Source: Boothiomyces macroporosus
Lineage: Eukaryota; Chytridiomycota; Chytridiomycetes; Rhizophydiales; Terramycetaceae
Direction: 5' to 3'
DNA length: 64,000 nt
Assembly: GCA_027604185.1 (NCBI GenBank)
Contig: JADGKB010000059.1
Coordinates: 1-64,000 of the forward strand
Shown here: positions 46,140-56,762 of the stretch, in pieces
How positions within the stretch are numbered: the first letter of the stretch is position 1
Layout: every line of letters starts with the position of its first letter
Program-made: the position numbers and the translations under genes
The notes under the pieces: model-generated
The model's input: only the letters and a program-made list of their open reading frames with translations
Told to the model about the DNA's origin: nothing
Database searches by the model: none

Positions 46140-46790
46140 ACCTCTGCGTCATCTATATGGTAATAAAAACACAAATTAGCATACATTGAACTTTAATCGG
46201 GCATCAAGCCCTTTCCCTCGCAAAGGAAAAAGAGATTGTCATATTTCTCCTCTGTGAAACTTATCTACTTCCGGAGGAATCTTGTGGCCTACCCAGATCC
46301 AATATTCCAGGGGTAGTATGTCAAATGCGGCCCAATCGTGAGCTTAAACGAACTAGACATGGGCAACATCTCAACCTCTTTGATGGAAGTAACTTGCATC
46401 TAGTGTTCATTATTGAAGACTGTATGTCGCTTTCATCTATTGGAACCCTACCATGTGCTGCTCAATAGAGTGACCGCATTTCTATCGTTTCGTCTCTGAC
46501 AGTAAAAGTCGTCTTCGTATCGTTTCTTGTGGCTTTGTATTCGTATCGTATCCTAAGACTTCATTTTCGTTCCGTATCGTATCCTGACTTCACTTTAGTA
46601 TTGTTTCGTGTACGAAATTCCAAAGTCTTATCGTATCGTACAATACGCAACGATTTTATGTCTGTACCAAGAGACGACGGCCAATGAGGGAGACCTACAG
46701 AAGATGCTTCAAAAATAACCAAAAAACGTTCTAAACGAAAAATCTTATTAACCACTGGTAATAATAACGCAAGGGGATGACATAATCTGT
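46140..46790. other. intergenic region with degenerate CGTATCGT repeats
   Basis: About 650 bp without genes between the thioredoxin-like gene and the convergent cysteine synthase gene. Its second half holds degenerate repeats listed separately; the first half shows nothing I can assign. Confidence 0.5.
46482..46642. repeat. degenerate CGTATCGTATC-type repeats
   Basis: The core (T)CGTATCGT(A/T)TC recurs near 46516, 46542, 46574 and 46631 with related TATCGTTTCGT forms before and between, spaced roughly 26-57 bp. Spacing is irregular, so this is a decayed minisatellite rather than a clean array. Confidence 0.75.
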
Positions 46791-47972
46791 CTAGACAGAT
46801 GTATCAACTGGCGAGGCTTGTTTGATAAAGTCTAATCCTTCAGTTGGTGCTTCAATCCCAACTTTTTGCAGAAATTCGTCGCTCCAAAACTTTGTTAAAT
46901 GGCGAGACCCTGAATCGCATAGTAAAGTCACTATAGTATGGCCAGGACCTAATTTTCTAGCCAGCTTTACGGCAGCGACGCAATTGACAGATGAAGAGCT
47001 TCCAACAAATAATCCATCATTGTTCACCAGATATCTTGACATTCCGACTGCTTCCTCGTCTGTAACTTTTACTGCATCGTCAATGTATTCTATTGCCTTT
47101 GCGAAATTAGCTGTTAAACGATTGATCCCCACACCTTCGACAATCGTATCTATCTGATGTCTTTTTCTTGTGCCTTCTGCCTCATGTGAGGTGTACATCA
47201 AGTTATATCGGATCTTGTTGTACAGTCCACTTCCTTGAGGATCCGCTAATACTACTTTGATATTCTCCAGCCTGGACTTTAAATATGCAGACACTCCACC
47301 TATTGTTCCACCTTGTTTAATTCTATGTTTACCGGTTCCAGCACCCATGACAAATGCGTCTATTTTCCCTCCAGTTTGTTTATATATTTCTGGTCCAGTA
47401 GTACGGTAATGAATATCAAAGTTTACTAAATTTTCAAATTGATTGCAAAATAATCCATGAGCATCTGAATTGGACGAGTTCATTTCTTCTGCTCTCTTTC
47501 TTGCCAAGTTTACGAAATGATTAGGGTCGACGATTGAACAAGGCTTGACCTTTTCAACTGTCGCTCCAAGCATAAGCAATAGGTTTGACTTTTCCTGCGC
47601 AACATCGTCAGGCATAACTATATGGCACTTGTATCCTTTTGCCCTGGATATTATAGCCAATGATATTCCAGTTGAACCAACAGTTCCTTCAAAAATAGTG
47701 CTTCCAGTATTAGGTTTAATTAATCCCTTCTTTTCTGCATCTTCAATTACAGCCAGAGCCACTCTGTCTTTAGAACTTCCTCCGACATTCATGAATTCTG
47801 CCTTTGCCAATATTGTGCATCCAGTGGCTCTGGAAAGCGAATTGATTTTTATCAAGGGGGTATTACCAATCAGCTGCTCTATTCCTTTAGGCTCATCCTT
47901 TCTTCTAGTTAAATAGTATATCGACAAGGCCAGTCCAGCAATTGTTGCTGAGACTATAAAAATTTTTCCCAT
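46791..47972 (-). CDS. MCY1: cysteine synthase-like PLP enzyme, membrane anchored
   Basis: Fold-type II PLP enzyme of the cysteine synthase/CBS family, close in layout to the fungal mitochondrial outer-membrane protein Mcy1. Minus-strand exons 47972-47333 and 47311-46791; 386 residues. N-terminal anchor MGKIFIVSATIAGLALSIYYL, IGNTPLIKI, PLP lysine in GGSSKDRVA, substrate loop EGTVGSTGIS, phosphate loop GAGTGGTIGGVS. The 21-nt intron has no stop and keeps frame, so an intron-blind call inserts seven spurious residues exactly in the phosphate loop. The ATG at 47972 is chosen over a longer upstream frame because of the anchor. Confidence 0.93.
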   Translation of the reverse strand: MGKIFIVSATIAGLALSIYYLTRRKDEPKGIEQLIGNTPLIKINSLSRATGCTILAKAEFMNVGGSSKDRVALAVIEDAEKKGLIKPNTGSTIFEGTVGSTGISLAIISRAKGYKCHIVMPDDVAQEKSNLLLMLGATVEKVKPCSIVDPNHFVNLARKRAEEMNSSNSDAHGLFCNQFENLVNFDIHYRTTGPEIYKQTGGKIDAFVMGAGTGKHRIKQGGTIGGVSAYLKSRLENIKVVLADPQGSGLYNKIRYNLMYTSHEAEGTRKRHQIDTIVEGVGINRLTANFAKAIEYIDDAVKVTDEEAVGMSRYLVNNDGLFVGSSSSVNCVAAVKLARKLGPGHTIVTLLCDSGSRHLTKFWSDEFLQKVGIEAPTEGLDFIKQASPVDTSV

Positions 47973-48176
47973 GAAATTAAAAGTTTTTTTGAGAAAAGTT
48001 AAAATAGAAAAATAGGGAATAAAGTGTATAAAGTCTCCGGAAAACAGTATCTTGAATATCAGATGAAATGTCCTTGTAGCAGCACAAGCCCTTTTATCTA
48101 CCAGATGGTTACGTGAAACAATCAGCACTACCAATGAGCAGGCTCTGGACAGATGCTCGGCAAACGATTAACCTTT

Positions 48177-50463
<2,287 letters not shown>

Positions 50464-51066
50464 TGAAATTATCAACTGTCAGCAATCTCAGTGGAATGTT
50501 GTCATGAAATAGACAGCCTTTCAGTTAGAGTAGTACTCCAACTAAATCTCTTTAAAAGTGCTGATTGTTTACATAAATAATCTAGTAATATAAAAGTGAA
50601 GCTTTAAAAGGAATCTGGAGAGATCTCGATTAGTGCTATGAATTTTAAATAATTCAATCTAACGGAATGTGTTTCCTTTGCATTCGAATTTATGCTATCT
50701 CAAATATCCTATCAATGCCTATTTTCTAGGGTGGTTGATAAGATCCAGCTCACACCAATTGAGTCCAAGATAACGACTTGTAATGAGCCGACCAATACTT
50801 AAATGCTGGTATGGTAAAGATGGAATTCCTTCAGCAAAAGTAACCATTGAAGCTCAGGCTGATTTACTGGTTGATAAGGGAATCGTTACCTAGCACAATA
50901 AAATCAATACAATATGCAACCAATTCATCCTACCGATTCTAATTACACTTGCGCTGGATATATACCAATGAGCTGTGTGATAAACTGGTATATATAGCGA
51001 ATTTTTGCATTGTCCAGTCAAAAAATACGTCACCGTATTCAGAAGGTAATAATCTTATTTTTTCAA
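50464..51066. other. intergenic region with small inverted repeat
   Basis: About 600 bp between divergent genes. No coding signal. It contains a 10-bp perfect inverted repeat, ATATATACCA (50958-50967) and TGGTATATAT (50986-50995), about 70-110 bp upstream of the membrane-protein start; this could be a palindromic regulator site overlapping a TATA-like element. Confidence 0.5.
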
Positions 51067-51922
51067 ATGGTTAATTCAACAGATCCAGCATTAATCAGCC
51101 AAGTGTATTCAGACATTAACCAAGGGTGGGAGGTAATAGTGAAATAAGGGTAGGCTGTCAAAATTTTGGAAATGATAATTATTCCTTATGGCTACTATTT
51201 TCTCCGACCCAGTAAAGTCGCGACTGTTTTGCTATCGATTGCATTGGTAAATGTCTTGCACAATATATTTGCCTATACTGCGTTTTATCTTGGAGATATG
51301 TATCCGGGGTTCAATGGCCAAAACTTGTGGACTGCCCAAGCAGCTTCTGCAGCAGCAGTAAGGTCTTTGGAACTATATTGTAACTTTTTGATGGTCGCTG
51401 CTGTAGCAAATCGAAATCAAATTAGATTGCTCCAAGTAATTACATTAATTGCAATGGTGGGAGTATGGGGAGGAAGGATATATGATGTATACGGTGCTTT
51501 TCTCGTTGAATCTAATATCCGAGTTGGTATGGCTATTGTAGCTGCTTTTGGTGTATTTCAAAGTTGTTTCGGACTATATACAATTCGATCTGCAATGACT
51601 GTATTAGGGCCAGAAAATGCAGGAAATGGTCAGGTGCGAAAGCTGCTTCTAAAGAGCGCTGTCCGATTAACGTTTATCCAGTTTATCGATATTTTTGAAT
51701 TAATCGGTAAGTAGTCCTAAAATAGGCGCAATATGGATGAGAGGATCAATTTACACTCTGTGGTGGGATATGATTGCCGGCAACTTGGATAACAGTCGCG
51801 GACTGTTTATGTTTGTTGATTTATTGATGACCCGGATTGAATACATGAAAGGAGGTTCCAAAGATCCCAGTGCTGGCCAGTCCGCTCAGTTTGAATCTAA
51901 TCTACACCAATCGAATAAATGA
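51067..51922 (+). CDS. polytopic membrane protein, paralogue A
   Basis: Exons 51067-51132, 51154-51706, 51726-51922; 271 residues; introns 21 and 19 nt. After a polar start with N-x-T (MVNSTDP) come about six hydrophobic segments, with signature phrases IPYGYYFLRPSK, YLGDMYPGFNGQNLWTAQAA, GVWGGRIYDVYGAF and GSIYTLWWDMIAGNLDNSRGLFMF. The C-terminus is polar. I do not recognise the family. It is clearly paralogous to the gene at 52895, with identical exon phases and an exon 2 of the same length (553 nt). A RAD51D-like gene lies between them. Confidence 0.85.
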
Positions 51923-51963
51923 TATTGATTTTCTGACTTAAAAAAAGAAACTTGCTGCATCTC

Positions 51964-52704
51964 ATGCAGGAGTTTTGCTCATTCGACTGGAAAGGAATTA
52001 CGGAATTCGCAGGTCCATCAGCATCAGGAAAGACTCAAGTAACCATATATTAATCCTGTTTGCCCATCTATGCGTGTTGAAGGCGGCCTCTAAAGGCAAG
52101 GCGATCTATATAGACTCTGGTAATCAGTTTTCCTTTCGGAGGTGCAAAGACTTGATTTTAAATTCAGATCACTTGGATATGGATTTAAAGAGTCTTGGAA
52201 ATATTCATCATTACAACTGTTTTCAAATATACGATTTGTTTACAATCTTGTACGACTTGCTAGAGTCGATATCTAAAGGGCTAAAGGTTGAATTGATTAT
52301 AATCGACTCTATTGGGGCTTTGCTTATCCCTTTCTTGGGCCCAGGACAAAAGCGAGGATATAAATTACTATCCAAGATAGCCGAATTGCTGAAACAAATC
52401 TCTAAAAATATACCCATAATAGTACTTGCGTTTAAACTAGACAATAAACTATTCAGTATCGGCAAAGAAGGATGAATCAAAATCGCTTTTAACAGATACA
52501 AAGCCAGCATTGGGACAATATTGGTCAAAGATTCCAACGTGCCGCTTTTATTTCACAAGATCAGAGGATGAATTAAATCATGCTAGTAGGATACTGCAAG
52601 ACAAGCTGATTGACGATGACATTTTGTCGTACGAGAACAAAAAGGGAGTTATATTCAAACTCGTTGAATTTACGGTGGAGCATTTTGGAAAAGTATATTT
52701 GTAA
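51964..52704 (+). CDS. RAD51D: RAD51D-like RecA-family ATPase
   Basis: RAD51 paralogue, 233 residues, exons 51964-52038, 52059-52421, 52441-52704. Walker A GPSASGKTQ, AIYIDSGNQFSF, Walker B VELIIIDSIGALLIPFLGPGQKRG and the KPALGQYWSKIPTCRFYF segment correspond to RAD51D. The N-terminal helical domain of RAD51D is absent: the protein begins a few residues before the Walker A strand, so it may be truncated or its first exon was missed. Intron 1 ends in TG (20 nt); the next usable AG would make a 44-nt intron and shorten the Walker A to strand-2 spacing from 15 to 7 residues. It lies between two membrane-protein paralogues. Confidence 0.8.
52039..52058 (+). other. apparent GT-TG intron in RAD51D-like gene
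   Basis: Twenty bases starting GTAACC and ending TTAATCCTG with an in-frame TAA. Removal gives GKTQ-FAHLCVLKAA, with the usual spacing of RAD51D proteins between Walker A and the following strand. Confidence 0.6.
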
Positions 52705-52894
52705 TTTACTTAGGGTCAAAGTGCAAATTTCTATGTAGGCAAGTATGATATTATTGTGCCAAAATATTCCCCCGATTCCTCTGCTTTATCGCAGTAGTTA
52801 ATTTAACAGTCCTTGATATTAATTTAATGTTATAAAAAAGATATGTTGTAAGCCACCCTGTATTTGTTTCTTCTTTTGAGACGCGTATAGTTGA

Positions 52895-53685
52895 ATGTTT
52901 GATTCCACTTCATCAATACTGATTGGGCAAATATACTCGGATATCAACCAAGGATGGGAGGTATCATAAACTAACACTTTGGCAGTTAAACTGTTGGAAA
53001 TTATAATGATACCGTACGGATACTTTTTCCTGCGTCCAAATAGAATTGTAACTATTTTACTATGGATATCAATGGTAGACATTTTGCACAATATATTTGC
53101 TTATCTTGCGTATTACCTTGGGGATATATACCCAGGCTATTATACGCAGAGTTTATGGACAGCACAGGCAGCAGCAGCGGCTACAGTGCGTTCTTTGGAA
53201 TTATATTGCAACTATCTGATTGTTTCCGCAGTATCAAGTCCTCAACAAACCCGACTACTTGGATTGGTTACAATTCTGTCTGTTGTTGGGGTGTGGGGAG
53301 GTAGAATATATGATGTCTATGGGTCATTCCTGATATCTTCGAGTATCCGTATTGGGATGGCCATAGTTGCAGCATTTGGAGTTTTTCAAAGTGGATACTG
53401 CCTGTATATTATTCACCGGGCAATGAATGCGATTTCCACAAAGTCTCAATCTGGTAAACAGGGTCAAAGGTTGTTGGTGAAGAGCGCTTTGAGACTTGCA
53501 TTCATCCAATTCATAGATGTATTCGAATTCATAGGTAGTTGAATGCTAAACAAGGCGCTATGTGGATGAGAGGATCAATTTACACTCTATGGTGGGATAT
53601 GGTCGCTGGTAACTTGGACAACTCTCGAGCACTATTCATGTTTGTTGATTTGCTAATGACAAAAATCGAGAATATGAAATCGTAA
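52895..53685 (+). CDS. polytopic membrane protein, paralogue B
   Basis: Exons 52895-52960, 52982-53534, 53555-53685; 249 residues. Closely similar to paralogue A: QIYSDINQGWE-AVKLLEIIMIPYGY, YLGDIYPGYYTQSLWTAQAA, GVWGGRIYDVYGSF, GSIYTLWWDMVAGNLDNSR. The C-terminal polar tail is about 20 residues shorter. Intron 1 must be 21 nt and ends ACTTTG; the first AG (25 nt) shifts the frame, whereas the 21-nt removal reproduces the WEAVK junction of paralogue A exactly. Function unknown; about six membrane segments. Confidence 0.85.
52961..52981 (+). other. apparent GT-TG intron in membrane paralogue B
   Basis: Starts GTATCA, contains CTAAC and ends ACTTTG. Both flanking frames are fixed (ATG upstream, paralogue homology downstream), so the intron length must be a multiple of three; the nearest AG at 25 nt is excluded. 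In paralogue A the matching intron is 21 nt and ends in AG. Confidence 0.75.
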
Positions 53686-54101
53686 CTCAGCATTAATCAA
53701 GACAAAGGAAGAGTGTAAGTAAAACAGCTAAATGATTAAATATTGTTTTTTTCAAGTTTAGCCAAATCAATTGGCAAAAATCTGCCGCTTTCAAATAGGC
53801 TATTTTTTAACCTGAGGATTTAAATGAATTCATTCTCCTGAAACATTTTGAATGTAGTAGAATGATGGAATACTAGCCCATGAAACTTTTCACTTCCAAC
53901 ATGAGGATGATGTGAAGGCACTATTTTGAAATCAAACTCGTGTATTATCTTTTACAAGCAACATTACTTGCGGGTATTATTTCCATAGCATTTATCATGA
54001 ATTCTTGAAATCCATCATTTTCAAGTACAGATTCGCGGCCATCAAGATCTCCTGTGGCGTGAACTTACTCATAAAAATCATCGCCCATCATCCTTATCAA
54101 A
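53686..54101. other. intergenic region, nothing assigned
   Basis: About 415 bp upstream of asparagine synthetase. No coding frame of note, repeat or RNA gene seen; likely holds its promoter. Confidence 0.5.
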
Positions 54102-55926
54102 ATGTGTGGAATATTCGCAGTATTTGGATTTGCAGAAGGGCAAACAGAATTTCGCCAAAAGGCAACGCAACTATCTAAAAAGTATTCCCAATCTTAAACT
54201 AGAATTCGTCATCGTGGACCTGACTGGTCTGGTGTTAAACTAGCGGGACAAAATATATTATGTCATGAGCGTTTAGCAATTGTCGGAGTTGGTATTTCAT
54301 TTTAATTCCTAGATTCTGGTGCACAACCATTGACCAATGAAGACGACTCTGTTATCTTGGCTGTAAACGGTGAAATCTACAATTATTTGGCTTTAAAGAA
54401 ACAATTGAAGGGCAAATACAACTTCAAAACTCATTCTGACTGTGAGGTGTTGCTTTACTTGGTAATTAATGTGCTAAACGCAGTGGCAAGAGCAAGGGCC
54501 AGATATGGTCAAAGTTCTAGACGGAATGTTCTCCTTTGTGTTATATGACGTAAAGAAGGATGTATTTTTTGCTGCTAGAGATCATGTTGGTATCACCACC
54601 ATGTACCAAGGATGGAGATCGTCAGATAATTCGGTGTGGTTCTCTTCTGAAATGAAGAGCTTGAATGAAGACTGTGATAGAATCATTGCATTCCCGCCAG
54701 GGCATTATTATCTCAGCAGCACTAAAGAAACTGTGCAATACTACAGCCCAAAGTGGTACGGGGATATTGCAAACGGAATCCCTCCACTTTCAGACGAAAA
54801 CAAAGTATTAACTCCAAAAGAAGACGAAGAAATGTATACTGCTATTCGAAAAGCGCTAGAAGCTTCCGTCAAAAAGAGACTAATGTCTGAAGTACCTTAT
54901 GGTGTTTTGCTTTCTGGCGGGCTTGATTCTAGTTTGATTGCTTCGATTGCAATGAGAATGCGCAGTGCAGAAAATGGTGATGAGGACGATTTTGATATTA
55001 AATGTAATTTTAAACTAATTATTAGCCAGCGTCTCTGCATGGCCATCATTGCACTCGTTTTCAATTGGGTTGCCAGGATCTCCTGATTTAGCTGCAGCAG
55101 AAAAGGTTGCAAAGTTTTTGGGAACCATTCATCATGCGTTCACGTTTACAGTGCAGGAAGGTATTGATGCTATCTATGATGTTATTCATCACCTTGAAAC
55201 CTATGATGTTACCACTGTTAGAGCTAGCACTCCAATGTACCTTTTATCACGAAAGATTAAGGCTATGGGAGTAAAGATGGTACTTAGTGGTGAGGGATCA
55301 GATGAAATATTTGGAGGTTCATTATATTAATCATAGGTTATTTGTATTTCCACAACGCTCCATCTGCCCAATCGCTACATCACGAATGTATTTCCAGGAT
55401 TCAAAATCTGCATACCTCTGATAACTTGCGTGCAAACAAATCTACAATGGCTTGGGGTTTGGAAGCTCGTGTACCTTTCCTTGATCGCCAATTCTTGGAT
55501 GTGGCAATGGAAAAAGTACCAGCTAACCACAAGTTAACTGGAAGTGGCCCGTATAAACATACTATGGAAAAGTATGTACTTCGCAAAGCCTTTGACACTC
55601 CTGAATCTCCATACTTGCCACATGAAGTGCTATGGAGACAAAAGGAACAATTTTCTGACGGCGTCGGCTACTCTTGGATTGATTCCGTAAAGGAATGGTC
55701 TGAAAAGAACATTACTGATGCTCAAATGGCCGGTGCTGCCCAACGCTTCCCACACGACACTCCAACGACAAAGGAAGCCTACTGGTTCAGAGATATCTTT
55801 GAACAGCACTTTCCTCAGAAGGCATGCTTGGAAAGTGTTGTACGCTGGATTCCAAGAAAGGACTGGGGTTGCCCAGAAGACCCATCTGGAAGAGCTCAAA
55901 AAGGACACATTGCAAAGTATGAATAA
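54102..55926 (+). CDS. ASN1: asparagine synthetase (glutamine-hydrolysing)
   Basis: Converts aspartate to asparagine with glutamine as nitrogen donor. Exons 54102-54181, 54203-54291, 54313-54461, 54484-55003, 55026-55316, 55337-55926; 572 residues; introns 21, 21, 22, 22 and 20 nt. MCGIF gives the Cys nucleophile after Met removal; RHRGPDWSG and LAVNGEIYN belong to the glutaminase domain; [13 protein letters not shown] is the ATP pyrophosphatase loop; [11 protein letters not shown] and [10 protein letters not shown] complete the synthetase domain. Length and motifs are standard. Confidence 0.97.
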
Positions 55927-55954
55927 TATAAAACGTTATCATATAATTTTATAA

Positions 55955-56720
55955 TTAAGTATACTTTGGAATAGGGGTTTTGTAGCTAGTAGGTGCTTGT
56001 CCGTTATTGTGCAATCCACTAGCATTTGCCAACTCTGCAAATCCTTTTTGTTGTTTCTGCACCGCTCCCAATTTGACAGCCTTTTCTGCAAGCAAGCGTT
56101 CTAAGATTAACTAATAATGTACCTGACTCTGTTCCGTGTCTTTCACCTTTCCCGTCTTTCTTTAGCGCATACTGAACAACAATGCTCCTGTTCATCAAGA
56201 ACTGTCCGTTCATGGCTTCAATAGCAGCATCAGACGATGCAAAATTATCATAGAATATAAATGCGAACCCTTTTCCATCTTTAGTTCCTTGCACATCTCT
56301 AGAAATTTTAGGTGTTTGTGTGAGTACTCCAAAAGCACCAAAGGTATCAAACAACAACTTTTCGTCCACCATCGGATCCAAATTCCCAACAAATAACGTG
56401 GCTCCAACTTCAACTACCTGGTTATCCTTTTCATTCGTAGCTTTGTTTACTCTAATTGGTTTCCCAAACAATTTAACCATATTTAATATTTTAATTGCGT
56501 AATCTGCATCTTCCTCCGACATGAACTCTACAAATCCGTATCCTTGGTGGGCTTGGGATACTCTGTCTTTTGGCAAATGAACATTTACAACTGGACCAGC
56601 TTGAATAAACACTTCCCATAGCAGTGGCTCTGTAGCTCTTTCATCCACGTTTGCGATATACACTGTTGCTTCTTGGTTACGATCGTCGCCAAGAGGTAAG
56701 GCTGCTGGTTGTTGCATCAT
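55955..56720 (-). CDS. SF3B4: splicing factor 3b subunit 4
   Basis: U2 snRNP SF3b protein (yeast Hsh49) contacting pre-mRNA upstream of the branch point. Minus-strand exons 56720-56123 and 56100-55955; 247 residues. Two RRMs: [19 protein letters not shown]...GYGFVEF and [17 protein letters not shown]...GFAFIFY, then HGTESERLLAEK as in the family. The long Pro-rich tail of the animal protein is missing. The 22-nt intron contains no in-frame stop, so intron-blind translation reads through into a wrong frame. Relevant because SF3b defines branch-point use, which must be unusual here. Confidence 0.94.
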
Positions 56721-56762
56721 TTTGCAAGATCAGAAAAAATTTCCAGAGTTTAATGGACTTTA

